DNA of 64,000 bases from Flammeovirga kamogawensis (GTDB lineage Bacteria; Bacteroidota; Bacteroidia; Cytophagales; Flammeovirgaceae). Where the stretch lies: the NCBI RefSeq assembly GCF_018736065.1, contig NZ_CP076130.1, positions 506,001 through 570,000 on the forward strand. Reading direction: 5' to 3'. Shown here one piece after another: positions 26,481 to 36,577 of this stretch. Below the pieces are notes generated by a model that saw only the letters and a list, made by a program, of their open reading frames with translations, was not told where the DNA came from and did no database searches. A program made the position numbers and the translations under genes. Each line of letters opens with the position of its first letter. Within the stretch, counting starts at the first letter, position 1.

Positions 26481-29400
26481 ATGAAAAAAATAAATTTATT
26501 AGCAGTACTCATTTTTATGCTCATTGCTTCCATAGCACAAGCACAAACCCCTTACACATTAACAGATGCAGACGTAGTTGTAACTAGTGAGGGTGTTTTA
26601 AAAAGTTGTAGTTACAATTTTGCAAACACAGACATCATTATTCCTGAAAGACTAGATGGTTTTATTGTAAAAGAAATAGGCACATTCTTGTCTTCAGGTG
26701 TTTTTAGTAACAATGGAATTACCTCTGTTGTTCTTCCTTCAACTTTAAGAGTTATTAATGCCTATAGTTTTCATAATAATAACCTTAGTAGTATAACTCT
26801 TCCAAATAGTATACAGGCTATATATGGTTACGCATTTGTTGGAAATGCTAGTTTAACATCTTATACTTTACCTACAGCTCCAAATAGATATACGTATAAT
26901 TGGACTTCTAGAAATGTTTCTTACTCTGAAGGTGATGTTATTCCTGCAAGTGATTTCTATGAAAGTTATGTTGCTAACCCTACATTTTCTGGTGTACGTA
27001 TAAGTGGTCAAATAAGAGGTGGCGATAATGTTAATTTAGTAGTAGCCATTGATGGTACAGACATCAGTAGTTCATTACCAACATATCTTTCTTCTTTTGA
27101 TGATGGTGAAGATTATGAATTTGAAGTTGATTTAGGTGTAGATGTCAATATTATTGCATTACAGAACAGTATTATATTCACAACTAAAACACTTACAGAA
27201 ACAAACATTCAAACAGATGTAGAAGATTTTGATTTTTACAATAGTTACGTAATCACAGATGCCGATGTTGTTGTAAATTCAGATGGCGTTTTAATAAGTA
27301 CATCATATAATTTTGACCGAAAAGACATTATTATACCCGATATTTTAGATGGAGAAACGGTTAAAGTTATCGGTATTGAAAACCCTACAAATAACGCTGT
27401 GTTTGAAGATAAAGAAATAGTTACTGTTGAATTTCCCACAACCTTAGAAAGTATCCAAACAAGTGCATTTAGGAATAATAATTTAAAAGAAATTGTTCTA
27501 CCCAATACTGTTACTAAAATTAATAGATTTGCATTTAACAGAAATAATATCAAGGCTATCACCTTTTCAACTAAATTAGAAGCAATAGATCAAGGTGCGT
27601 TCGCCTTTAATGAAATTTCTACTATTAATTTACCAAATAGCATAACTCATATTGGATCAGAAGCATTTAAATATAATAGTGGCTTTTCTTCATTTAATTT
27701 ACCTACATCTCCAACTTTGTATACCTATAACTGGAGTGATGGTTCTAACTCATTTAGTGAAGGGCAATCTGTAAGTGATCTTGATGTTAATTACGATGCT
27801 AATGCAACTTTTTTAGGAGCTAGAATTACAGGCGAAATTCGTGGTAGTAATGGCGTTACGCTTACTATAACAGGGGCAGATAACAGGGTTCTAACATTAG
27901 ATAATGAAGATAGCTATAAAATAGAAGTTCCTAAAGGAAGTAATATCAATATTGCAGCTACTAAAAATGGCGTTGCATTTACACCTTCAATACCCTATGA
28001 TTTTACTAATCTTCAAGAAAATCATCTAAGAAAAGATTTTTATATTCCTCATACTGTAACAGATAATGAAGTTTATGTGAATTCTAATGGTCTACTTTCA
28101 GGATATACAGGTAGTGCAGTAGATATTATAATTCCATCAGTTTTAGATGGACAAACTGTAAAAGCGATTCAATCATATACTTTTAAATCACAAAACCTTA
28201 AGAGTGTAATTTTACCAACAAAAGTAGAAAATATTGAAAGAGACGCATTTAATGAAAATGATATTAACGAGATAGTTTTACCTGGAACCTTAAGTCATAT
28301 TGGTTCTTACGCATTTGCAAATAATGTATTCACCTCTTTTACACTTCCAATTCACCACGATCCATTATATACGTATTCATGGTCGCAAGGGGGGAATTCT
28401 TTTAATCAAGGTGATATTGTAAGTGTACTAGACGAAGAATATACATCTACTGAAAGCTTTCACGGAGTTAGAATACAAGGACAAATTAGAGGGGTAGACG
28501 GAGTAGATTTATATGTTACAAAGGGAGGAAATACATCTGTCCATGCTGTTTTAAATGATGGTGAAAGTTATACTATCGAAACAGCTGTCAATAGTAGCTT
28601 AACAATTATTCCAATAAAAAATGGGCAATCTTTTAACCCTAGCCCTCAAAAAGTCTTTTCTAATATACAAGTTGATGCCGTTAATCAAGACTTTTATATC
28701 CCTTACACTTTAACGGATGCCGATGTTGTTGTTGATGCTAATGGAATGATAACGTCTTATACACCACCAACTCAAGATCCTGTAGATATTGTTATACCTG
28801 ATAATTTAGATGGCGTAGAAGTTAAAAGTATTGGTGATCCAGCTAATCAAAATAGAGGTATTTTTGAGTTTGGAGACTTAAAAACAGTACAGCTTCCTAC
28901 AAGATTAGAAGCTATAAGTTACAGAACTTTCAAAGGGTGTGACTTACTTAGTATTTACCTCCCAAACACTGTGACATATATCGGTGCTGAAGCTTTTAAA
29001 GATAATCCGAATTTCACGAGTTTTACATTACCATCTCCTACCTCTTCAAATGCTGATTTTGAATATAGATGGGAAGATTCTAATGGAACATCAAAAAATG
29101 CAAATGATGTTATTACTGATTTCGACTTAGGGTATGAAGCAATTAGAACATCTCTTGTAGCTTATATTTCAGGAAACATAAGAGCTTTAGGTAGTACTAC
29201 AATCTCTGCCTCAAACGGTTCTTCATTAAATGTAACAGATTACGGTCCTTACAGTATTAAAATAACAAAAGGAGAAACAGGTACAGTAACATTAACTAAC
29301 TCCAACTCTTCTTTTTCGCCAGCAAGCTATAGTTACAATAATATTCAAAGCGATGTTGCTAATATTGAGTTTACAGCACAGTATTCAATTACTTACCATA

Positions 29401-31421
29401 ATCTATTAACTGGTACCAACCATGCAAATAACCCTTCAACTTTTTTAATTCATGATAATAGTGCATTAGAAGACCCAAATAGATTAGGGTATACATTTAC
29501 AGGTTGGTTTGATGGAATATCTTCAAGTAATGAAATAACAAATTTATTGAATACTAATTTAGATCTTTATGCTAGGTGGACTCCTATTAATTATTCTATC
29601 AATTATTCTGTTACAAATGAAGGGACATCTAGTAATCCTAATGTTACCAACTATACAATAGAAGATACAGATATTACCTTAAGTGCTTTGTCTCGATTTG
29701 GTTATGATTTTTCTGGTTGGTTTACAGATGCTGGCTTCACAACACCTGCTGGGGCTATTGCTATACCTAACGGAAGCAATGGAGATATTACTTTTTATAG
29801 TAAGTTTACTCCTCAACCTGATCATGTTGTAACTTATCATAATGTCAATGGGGTTACTAACGTAAACCCTACTAGCTATTCGCCAACAATTACATCTCCT
29901 ATTAGTTTGCAAGGGTTATCTGGAAGAACTGGGTATAATTTTGTTGGATGGTATAGAGACAGTGGTTTATCAACATCAATTACCGATATTCAAGCAACTG
30001 ATGGTGTACTTGATTTGTATGCGAAATGGGAACCAATAAATTATACTATTTCTTTTAATGTTACGAATAGTTCAGGAGCATCTGCAAATTCAAATCCTGT
30101 TACCTATACTATAGAAACAGCTGATATTACGTTAAGTAACTTAACAAAATCTGGAAATAACTTCTTAGGTTGGTTTACTAACCCAGAGCTAACAAATGCA
30201 GTTAGCGGAGTTGCAATACCAGTTGGCAGCACTGGTAATATCACATTTTATAGTAGATTTTATTCTCAAACAAATAGCCAGATTACATATAATAATGTAA
30301 ATGGTGTTACAAACCCGAACCAAGCTACTTATTCTCCTGGTATCACCTCTCCGATTACCTTACAGCGTTTAAGTGGAAGAACCGGGTATACTTTTGTTGG
30401 TTGGTTTACAGATGCTGGATTAACTAATCAGAAAACGGAAATAAATTATTCTGATGGCGATATTACTTTATATGCAAAGTGGGATGCAACTGTATATACC
30501 ATAGCATATTCAATCAATAACAGCAGCAGTGTAACAAATAATAATCCAACTTCTTATACTATAGAAAGTAGTGATATTTCATTAAGTGATGTATCAATTC
30601 CTGGGTACAATTTCGGTGGTTGGTATACTGATTCAGGATTAACTTCCAAAGTAAATAGTGTGGCTATTCCGACAGGAAGCACTGGAAATATCACGGTTTA
30701 TGCGAAATGGGATGCAATTGTGTATACAATATCATATACTATAAATAATGGAAGCGGCGTAACCAATAGTAATCCAACTTCCTATACTATTGAAAGTAGT
30801 AATATCACTTTAAGTAACCCATCAAAATCTGGACATTATTTTTCTGGTTGGTTTACAAATTCAGGGTTAACATCTGCGGTTAGTGGAGTTGCTGTACCCA
30901 CAGGAAGTACTGGTAATAAAACGTTTTACAGTAATTTCTTAGCTGATTATGTGATTACATTCCATAATGTTGAAGGTGCTACAAACCCTAATCAAGCTAC
31001 TTATTCAGCAGGTAGTACAACAGCAATTACATTACAAGACCTTACAGGTAGAGATGGATATACTTTTGAAGGGTGGTTTAGGGAAAGTGCATTTACAAAT
31101 AGAATTACAGAAATTGAAGTTGCTGACGGAGACATCGCTATTTATGCTAAATGGAGTAAAGTGATTACATCTGTAAATACAGCTTTACTAAATAGTTTTA
31201 AGGTGTATCCTAACCCTACAACAGGTAAAGAACTATATGTTGATATTAATGGAATCTCTGAAAAAGCCGTTGTAAAAGTTTATACAACTAGAGGTGTACT
31301 TATATCATCCAATGAAATCTATACTAGAGAAAAAATTAATTTTGATGTTCCTTCTGGGATCTACATGATTAATATTTCTACAAGTGTTGGTGAGAAAACT
31401 TTTAAAGTACTGAAAAACTAG
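26481..31421 (+). CDS. BspA-type LRR and InlB-repeat surface protein with type IX sorting domain
   Basis: 1646 residues from the ATG at 26481, which gives a clean signal peptide (MKKINLLAVLIFMLIASIAQ). The first ~900 residues are four tandem ~250-residue modules. Each opens with DADVVV or similar, a V(K)xIG strand, then BspA-type leucine-rich repeats (IxLPxTVxxIxxxAFxxN), and closes with a GxIRGxxxVxL beta domain. Then come eight InlB/Listeria-Bacteroides repeats (GYxFxGWFTDxGLT...LYAKW) of two alternating types. The C-terminus is a Por sorting domain (VYPNPTTGKELYVDI ... TFKVLKN). Probably a cell-surface adhesin or structural protein. It is monocistronic and divergent from the glycyl radical operon. 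Confidence 0.9.
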   Translation: MKKINLLAVLIFMLIASIAQAQTPYTLTDADVVVTSEGVLKSCSYNFANTDIIIPERLDGFIVKEIGTFLSSGVFSNNGITSVVLPSTLRVINAYSFHNNNLSSITLPNSIQAIYGYAFVGNASLTSYTLPTAPNRYTYNWTSRNVSYSEGDVIPASDFYESYVANPTFSGVRISGQIRGGDNVNLVVAIDGTDISSSLPTYLSSFDDGEDYEFEVDLGVDVNIIALQNSIIFTTKTLTETNIQTDVEDFDFYNSYVITDADVVVNSDGVLISTSYNFDRKDIIIPDILDGETVKVIGIENPTNNAVFEDKEIVTVEFPTTLESIQTSAFRNNNLKEIVLPNTVTKINRFAFNRNNIKAITFSTKLEAIDQGAFAFNEISTINLPNSITHIGSEAFKYNSGFSSFNLPTSPTLYTYNWSDGSNSFSEGQSVSDLDVNYDANATFLGARITGEIRGSNGVTLTITGADNRVLTLDNEDSYKIEVPKGSNINIAATKNGVAFTPSIPYDFTNLQENHLRKDFYIPHTVTDNEVYVNSNGLLSGYTGSAVDIIIPSVLDGQTVKAIQSYTFKSQNLKSVILPTKVENIERDAFNENDINEIVLPGTLSHIGSYAFANNVFTSFTLPIHHDPLYTYSWSQGGNSFNQGDIVSVLDEEYTSTESFHGVRIQGQIRGVDGVDLYVTKGGNTSVHAVLNDGESYTIETAVNSSLTIIPIKNGQSFNPSPQKVFSNIQVDAVNQDFYIPYTLTDADVVVDANGMITSYTPPTQDPVDIVIPDNLDGVEVKSIGDPANQNRGIFEFGDLKTVQLPTRLEAISYRTFKGCDLLSIYLPNTVTYIGAEAFKDNPNFTSFTLPSPTSSNADFEYRWEDSNGTSKNANDVITDFDLGYEAIRTSLVAYISGNIRALGSTTISASNGSSLNVTDYGPYSIKITKGETGTVTLTNSNSSFSPASYSYNNIQSDVANIEFTAQYSITYHNLLTGTNHANNPSTFLIHDNSALEDPNRLGYTFTGWFDGISSSNEITNLLNTNLDLYARWTPINYSINYSVTNEGTSSNPNVTNYTIEDTDITLSALSRFGYDFSGWFTDAGFTTPAGAIAIPNGSNGDITFYSKFTPQPDHVVTYHNVNGVTNVNPTSYSPTITSPISLQGLSGRTGYNFVGWYRDSGLSTSITDIQATDGVLDLYAKWEPINYTISFNVTNSSGASANSNPVTYTIETADITLSNLTKSGNNFLGWFTNPELTNAVSGVAIPVGSTGNITFYSRFYSQTNSQITYNNVNGVTNPNQATYSPGITSPITLQRLSGRTGYTFVGWFTDAGLTNQKTEINYSDGDITLYAKWDATVYTIAYSINNSSSVTNNNPTSYTIESSDISLSDVSIPGYNFGGWYTDSGLTSKVNSVAIPTGSTGNITVYAKWDAIVYTISYTINNGSGVTNSNPTSYTIESSNITLSNPSKSGHYFSGWFTNSGLTSAVSGVAVPTGSTGNKTFYSNFLADYVITFHNVEGATNPNQATYSAGSTTAITLQDLTGRDGYTFEGWFRESAFTNRITEIEVADGDIAIYAKWSKVITSVNTALLNSFKVYPNPTTGKELYVDINGISEKAVVKVYTTRGVLISSNEIYTREKINFDVPSGIYMINISTSVGEKTFKVLKN

Positions 31422-31440
31422 AAGAGTTTATATAAAAAAG

Positions 31441-31481
31441 AACAGCTTCAAAGATAGTTAATCACTATTTTTGAAGCTGTT
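31441..31481. terminator. bidirectional terminator between convergent genes
   Basis: An 18-bp stem (31441-31458 with 31464-31481) containing one G-U pair and a 5-base loop, AACAGCTTCAAAGATAGT on the left arm. The right side runs into TTTTATTTT and the left into an A-run, so it can stop transcription from both the BspA-type gene and the GH130 gene. Confidence 0.9.
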
Positions 31482-31509
31482 TTTATTTTCTATCAATCAG
31501 AATTTATGA

Positions 31510-32487
31510 TTAAAGAGAATTCTCTTTCACCCAATCAACAAGTTCTTCAATTTGTGCAAACGCCATACCTGTAACGGTATCTGCAGCACCATAATAAACG
31601 GCTAATTTACCAGTTTCTTTATCATGAAGTGCGGCACATGGAAAGACTACATTTGGTACATCACCCATACACTCGTATGGTGTTTCTGGAGTTAATAAAT
31701 AAGGTTGAGACCTGTATTTTACTTCCCAAGGTTTATCAATATCTAATAGGGCTGCTCCCATTGCATACACATATCCATTACATGATTTTAATACGCCATG
31801 ATAGATCATTAACCAGCCGTCTTTTGTTTCTATAGGAATTGGGCCTGCTCCTACTTTCATGCATTGCCATGCACTATCCTCGAAGGGTGCCGGTGACATT
31901 ACATGACGGTGTTCTCCCCAAAATTTCATATCGGGTGATTGGCTAATAAAGATATCTCCAAATGCTGTATGCCCTGTATCACTTGGGCGACTTAACATTA
32001 CGTATTTATCATTTATTTTTCTTGGGAAAAGCACCCCGTTTCTATTGTACGGTAAAAAAGCATTTTCGCATTGATGGAATGTTTTAAAATCAAAAGTATA
32101 CCCAATACCAATAGTAGGTCCGTTATAACCATTACACCACGTAATCCAATAACGGTCTTCCATCCAAACTACACGAGGATCGTATTTATAATCGGAATGG
32201 ATCATTTCTGTATTTCCGGCAATAAATTCAATAGGTAATTCATTGATTTCCCAGTTGATGCCATCCTTACTAAACCCAGTATGAATATTCATTCTTCGGC
32301 ATTTATCGTCACAACGAAAAACACCTGCATATGCATTATTAAACTCTACAACAGCACTATTAAAAATACTATTTGAATTTGCTATTGCATCTCTTTTTAT
32401 CACTGGATTTTGAGAATATCGCCACATTACTGCTTTACTATTCTCTGGTCTATCTTCCCATGGGAATGCCTTCTCTAATGTACTCAT
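31510..32487 (-). CDS. GH130 beta-mannoside phosphorylase/hydrolase
   Basis: 325 residues, five-bladed propeller of GH130. Family landmarks: [20 protein letters not shown] (the DPRV containing the proposed catalytic Asp), [19 protein letters not shown] and [13 protein letters not shown]. No signal peptide, so cytoplasmic. Known GH130 enzymes phosphorolyse beta-1,4-mannosyl bonds to give mannose-1-phosphate, for instance Man-GlcNAc from N-glycan cores or Man-Glc; a few hydrolyse beta-1,2-mannosides. Which applies here is not decidable by eye. It is the last gene on the SusCD side of the mannose utilization locus and fits N-glycan or mannoside breakdown. Confidence 0.92.
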   Translation of the reverse strand: MSTLEKAFPWEDRPENSKAVMWRYSQNPVIKRDAIANSNSIFNSAVVEFNNAYAGVFRCDDKCRRMNIHTGFSKDGINWEINELPIEFIAGNTEMIHSDYKYDPRVVWMEDRYWITWCNGYNGPTIGIGYTFDFKTFHQCENAFLPYNRNGVLFPRKINDKYVMLSRPSDTGHTAFGDIFISQSPDMKFWGEHRHVMSPAPFEDSAWQCMKVGAGPIPIETKDGWLMIYHGVLKSCNGYVYAMGAALLDIDKPWEVKYRSQPYLLTPETPYECMGDVPNVVFPCAALHDKETGKLAVYYGAADTVTGMAFAQIEELVDWVKENSL

Positions 32488-32564
32488 TTGTATAAATTTT
32501 AAATCGTATTTTTTTATTGATTAGTGTAATAACTTTTGAATTATCACACTTCTAAAATGCTTTA

Positions 32565-34403
32565 TTATTCAATAGTAATCTCATCGATAAACATATAAGC
32601 ATCGCTTCCGTTTCCAGAATGCCACTCCGGTAGTTTTCCTATATTTTTAGCAATTACTTTTATGTATTTTGCTTTTGATTTACCTTCTATCGAGATTTTT
32701 TCTCGATGTACAATTACATTTTTAATTGCTCCTTCTGCTTTTTGGGTGCCAAATTTGGTATAATTTTCACCATCTTCAGAAACAAAAACTTCCACTTCTT
32801 TTGGAGCAAAAATCCAGCTTTGCTGTGCCGATAAAGCACCTACAGTAATCTTCTTTATTTTGCTTTTTTGGGGCAATTCTAAAACTACTTCCATGTCGTT
32901 TCCGAGAAATGCAACCCAATAACCATCGCTAAAGGTTTTCGTACCAGAATAACCGTCTACTAATTTTATTTCCTGACCTGTAGAGCGTTTATCTGTGGGT
33001 TGTAGTAATTGTACTTTAGCATTAAAACCAAGATGCTGTACTTCTTTAAAATCTTGAGGTAAATCGTCTTCAAAACCAAATTCCCAGTCTAAATATTTCT
33101 TAGTGAGTTCTTCAACTTTCTCAGGGTACTCTGCTGCTAAATTAGTTAGTTCACTACTATCTTGTGCAATGTTTACAAGGTAATAACTGCCTTTTTCAAA
33201 ATCTATTGGTGCTTTTTTAGTATGATCTGTAGGGTAGCCAATTAGTTTCCAATCGCCTTCTCTAACTGCCCACGATGCACCAAATTTCCAACGGAAAACT
33301 TCCACAGGTGATGCTGCATCTTTGTCTAAAATCATTTCTTTTAATGAGTGCCCTTCAATTGCATTTTGATCATACGATATCCCACAGAAATCTAATAATG
33401 TTGGAAACCAATCTGTTCCTGTACCAATACCATTTCTTACTTGATTTGCAGGAATTTTATTTGGCCATTGAATTAACGTTGGCACACGAATTCCACCTTC
33501 AAACAAATCTCCTTTTGCACCTCTATAAGGTCCAGAATATCCACCTCCATTAAAGTTTCTTACTTCAGTAGAATACCCGTGATCTGACTGGAAAACAACA
33601 ATTGTATTTTCTAAAACACCTTGCTTTTCTAGTACATCAAGCAATTTACCAATGTACTCATCTAACGTAGACATAAAGGCTGCATAATCTCTACGAGGAG
33701 AAGGCAAATCTTTATAATACGTTCTCCATTTTTCTAATGGTTGCACAGGATAATGCGGTAAATTAATGGCAAAGTACATAAAGAAAGGGTCTTCATCTTC
33801 TTTAATTGAGGTGAGATATTGGTCTACCTCATCTACCATTAATTCTGGAAAATACTGTCCATCCATAAATACCTCTTCTCCGTTTCTCCATAGATCATGA
33901 CGGTTAGGACCCTCCCAATAAAAGAAATGAGAATAATTATCTATACATCCTCCCATGTGTCCAAATGAATGGTCAAAACCTTGTTCATTTGGCATTGTTT
34001 CAGGAGTGTATCCCAAATGCCATTTACCAATATGCGCAGTGTTATATCCTGCACCTTTAAAAACCTCTGCTATGGTTACTTCTTCTGTTGGTAAACCTGC
34101 ATGCCCCGGTTGAGACGATGTATTGTTAGGTAGTTGTGCTCCTTGCGGACTTTTACCTGTTAACAATGCAGCTCTTGAAGGTGTACAAATGGGTGCAGGT
34201 GCATAAAATTGCGTAAACCGAACACCATTTTCCGCCATCTTATCAAAAGATGGCGTCTTTAAATCTTTAGCTCCATAACAATTCATGTCTAACGATCCCT
34301 GATCATCAGAATATATCAGTAAAACATTCGGTTTTTTGTTTTGTGCATTAACCGACATGCCCATAAAGAGCAGTAGACAAAAACTGTAAAGTCGCTTTTT
34401 CAT
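32565..34403 (-). CDS. secreted S1-family sulfatase with C-terminal discoidin-like domain
   Basis: 612 residues with a signal peptide (residues 1-20, ending SVNAQ). The formylglycine motif is C73-T-P-S-R followed by AALLTGKSP, as required for maturation by an anaerobic or aerobic FGE. Metal ligands are in YSDDQGSLD (N-terminus) and VVFQSDHGYST (middle). After the sulfatase C-terminal subdomain, residues ~470-612 form an added beta-sandwich (LPQKSKIKKITVGAL, EVEVFVSEDGENYTKFG, KYIKVIAKNIG), resembling F5/8-type C carbohydrate-binding modules. It should remove sulfate esters from the glycan in the periplasm or at the surface. Its gene sits between the GH130 and symporter genes, so the target polysaccharide of this locus is probably sulfated. 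Confidence 0.93.
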   Translation of the reverse strand: MKKRLYSFCLLLFMGMSVNAQNKKPNVLLIYSDDQGSLDMNCYGAKDLKTPSFDKMAENGVRFTQFYAPAPICTPSRAALLTGKSPQGAQLPNNTSSQPGHAGLPTEEVTIAEVFKGAGYNTAHIGKWHLGYTPETMPNEQGFDHSFGHMGGCIDNYSHFFYWEGPNRHDLWRNGEEVFMDGQYFPELMVDEVDQYLTSIKEDEDPFFMYFAINLPHYPVQPLEKWRTYYKDLPSPRRDYAAFMSTLDEYIGKLLDVLEKQGVLENTIVVFQSDHGYSTEVRNFNGGGYSGPYRGAKGDLFEGGIRVPTLIQWPNKIPANQVRNGIGTGTDWFPTLLDFCGISYDQNAIEGHSLKEMILDKDAASPVEVFRWKFGASWAVREGDWKLIGYPTDHTKKAPIDFEKGSYYLVNIAQDSSELTNLAAEYPEKVEELTKKYLDWEFGFEDDLPQDFKEVQHLGFNAKVQLLQPTDKRSTGQEIKLVDGYSGTKTFSDGYWVAFLGNDMEVVLELPQKSKIKKITVGALSAQQSWIFAPKEVEVFVSEDGENYTKFGTQKAEGAIKNVIVHREKISIEGKSKAKYIKVIAKNIGKLPEWHSGNGSDAYMFIDEITIE

Positions 34404-34429
34404 TTTTAAATTTTATTGATCATTTAAAC

Positions 34430-36331
34430 CTAAGAAACTGCTTCTACTTTAGGTGATAAAGTAGGTGTACTCTCCTCTATTGCCTGAAGCGTGTCTTGCA
34501 TATCCTCTGGGTAATCTTCCATTTCATCGTGCCATTTGATTTTTAACCAAATCATTGTCACAATCATTAATACAATTGAGTAGGCCATATATTCGTACTC
34601 TCCAATAATTAAGAATACTGGAATTAAATGTAACGAAAGTTGCCAAATTGCCCCAACAGCACAATTAAACATATCTTTACCAAACCCTTTATTCTCTTTA
34701 AAATTCGGATTAATAGCTTTACATTTTTCTGCAATAGGCTGCCAAAATCCCCACGGACGCACTGTTGTATAAAAGGTCATTAATGTTTTCTCGTCGTCGG
34801 GTTTAGTGAATAAACTTGCAACGATCGAAGTGGCTAATGAGATCAAGAAGATGATTGGAAACTGCATTATTTCTGATAGATTTGAGAAGGCAAAAGGTAC
34901 CACTACGGCTGCTCCCATTCCTGCCATCATTCCATAAAAATAACCAAAACCATTAAATCTCCACCATACCCATTTTAGCATGTTTGCAGCTGTATATCCA
35001 CCAAATAAAGCGGCTACAATCCATTTTAAAATTGAATCTATACTCGATACAAATAACCCTGCCGTCATGCCTACAATTACTACAGCTAAAGAGGCTATGT
35101 AAGACATCATCACCAATTGTTTGTCTGTTGCGTTTGGTCTAAAATATTTTTTGATAATATCGTTGACTATATACGCTGGTCCCGCATTTACATTGGCTGC
35201 AAAAGTTGACATAAAAGCTGAAATTAAACCTGCCAACAACAGACCTTTTAAACCAACTGGAATAAAGTTTTGTAGGGCAAAAGGTAAAACCATCTCGAAA
35301 TCTATTGGGCCAGATTGTTCTGCAAACTGAGGGGATAAATAGACCAAACCAATTACGGCTAAACCCATAATCATAAGGTATCTTGGAATAAATAAAGCCA
35401 ATGATACTATACCGCTCATCTTTGCAGCATCCTTTGGCGATTCTGTGGCCATAATACGCTGCATATCGTAACTTGGAACGGGTCCTGCAATACTTACTAG
35501 AATCCCTTTAAAGATCATCATCATCATTAATGTGCCAAAAAGAGAGTAACCGTCCGACTCAATTTTATCGTTTACGGCTGGTAAAACAGTCGACCAATCT
35601 AAGTTTAATTTCCAATCGAAAGCTAAAGATTTCCACCCTTCAGGAACCACCGCTGTAATCTGTTCTGGAGTTACCATATTAATGGCAATTATACCCACAA
35701 TAATACAAGCAATTGTCATCACTACAAACTGGATTAATTCGGTCATTACTACAGAATACATCCCGCCTTTAATCACATAAATAGTTGTGAGTGCCATAAT
35801 AATAGCGGCATATATTTTAGCCGATGGAATGGCAAAACCAAAAACTGAAGTGCTCAAATCCCATGGCAAAAACATAGTTGCAAATTTACCAATTCCTTCA
35901 AATCCGTAAGCAATAAAACCTATTACTGCAATAATGGCAAAGATGACTACAACAATATGTGAAAGCTCTGCACCTCTACCATTTCCAAACCTTGTTTTTA
36001 ACCATTCTGCACCCGTCATTACGTTAGAACGCCTTAACCATACTGCAAGGAAAATCATTAAAAAAATCTGATTCCAAACAGGCCATAACCAAGGAATAAA
36101 AACTGATTTAACACCATATATAAAAGCAAGGGAAACCATCCACATCGTACCCGTAATATCAAACATGCCAGATGCATTTGATAAACCTAAAACGTACCAA
36201 GGAATTGTTTTTCCACCAAGGAAATAGCTATCAAGATTTTGCGATGCCTTTTTAGAGATAAAGTATCCAATAAGAACCGTTAGTAATATATACCCTACGA
36301 TTATTCCTATATCTACAGGATGTAAGTTCAT
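34430..36331 (-). CDS. sodium:solute symporter (SSS family), sugar-type
   Basis: 633 residues with about 14 membrane segments. It starts with DIGIIVGYILLTVLIGYF, then SYFLGGKTIPWYVLGLSNAS (SSS consensus) and the core GLLLAGLISAFMSTFAANVN, which holds the sodium-site region of the family. The length and SGLT-like pattern point to sugar or sugar-acid uptake. Located 27 bases upstream of the sulfatase gene and co-directional with susCD, it likely imports a released monosaccharide across the inner membrane with sodium, consistent with a marine host. Confidence 0.9.
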   Translation of the reverse strand: MNLHPVDIGIIVGYILLTVLIGYFISKKASQNLDSYFLGGKTIPWYVLGLSNASGMFDITGTMWMVSLAFIYGVKSVFIPWLWPVWNQIFLMIFLAVWLRRSNVMTGAEWLKTRFGNGRGAELSHIVVVIFAIIAVIGFIAYGFEGIGKFATMFLPWDLSTSVFGFAIPSAKIYAAIIMALTTIYVIKGGMYSVVMTELIQFVVMTIACIIVGIIAINMVTPEQITAVVPEGWKSLAFDWKLNLDWSTVLPAVNDKIESDGYSLFGTLMMMMIFKGILVSIAGPVPSYDMQRIMATESPKDAAKMSGIVSLALFIPRYLMIMGLAVIGLVYLSPQFAEQSGPIDFEMVLPFALQNFIPVGLKGLLLAGLISAFMSTFAANVNAGPAYIVNDIIKKYFRPNATDKQLVMMSYIASLAVVIVGMTAGLFVSSIDSILKWIVAALFGGYTAANMLKWVWWRFNGFGYFYGMMAGMGAAVVVPFAFSNLSEIMQFPIIFLISLATSIVASLFTKPDDEKTLMTFYTTVRPWGFWQPIAEKCKAINPNFKENKGFGKDMFNCAVGAIWQLSLHLIPVFLIIGEYEYMAYSIVLMIVTMIWLKIKWHDEMEDYPEDMQDTLQAIEESTPTLSPKVEAVS

Positions 36332-36524
36332 TATAATTAGGTTTAAAAGATTTGTAAGTTATGTCTGTTACTATTATGAGATATACCCGATAGAATTGTT
36401 TTTTTGAGCAAGCAGTATTGCTTATGTATAATGTTATCTCAGTGGTTAAATTTAAGAAAAACTTGTTGGAGATAACACCCAATAATTTCTAAATAATCAC
36501 AAAATATTTTAGTACTTAAATAAA

Positions 36525-36564
36525 AAAGCAATGCAAATGTGGAAATCCACTCTTGCACTGCTTT
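36525..36564 (-). terminator. terminator after susD
   Basis: Long hairpin: AAAGCA/TGCTTT, TGCAA/TTGCA and TGGA/TCCA paired blocks (36525-36564) separated by single mismatches, with an A-run on the left that reads as T6 on the minus strand. It lies 14 bases past the susD stop and separates susCD from the symporter/sulfatase/GH130 genes. Confidence 0.82.
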
Positions 36565-36577
36565 CAGCAATTTAAAA

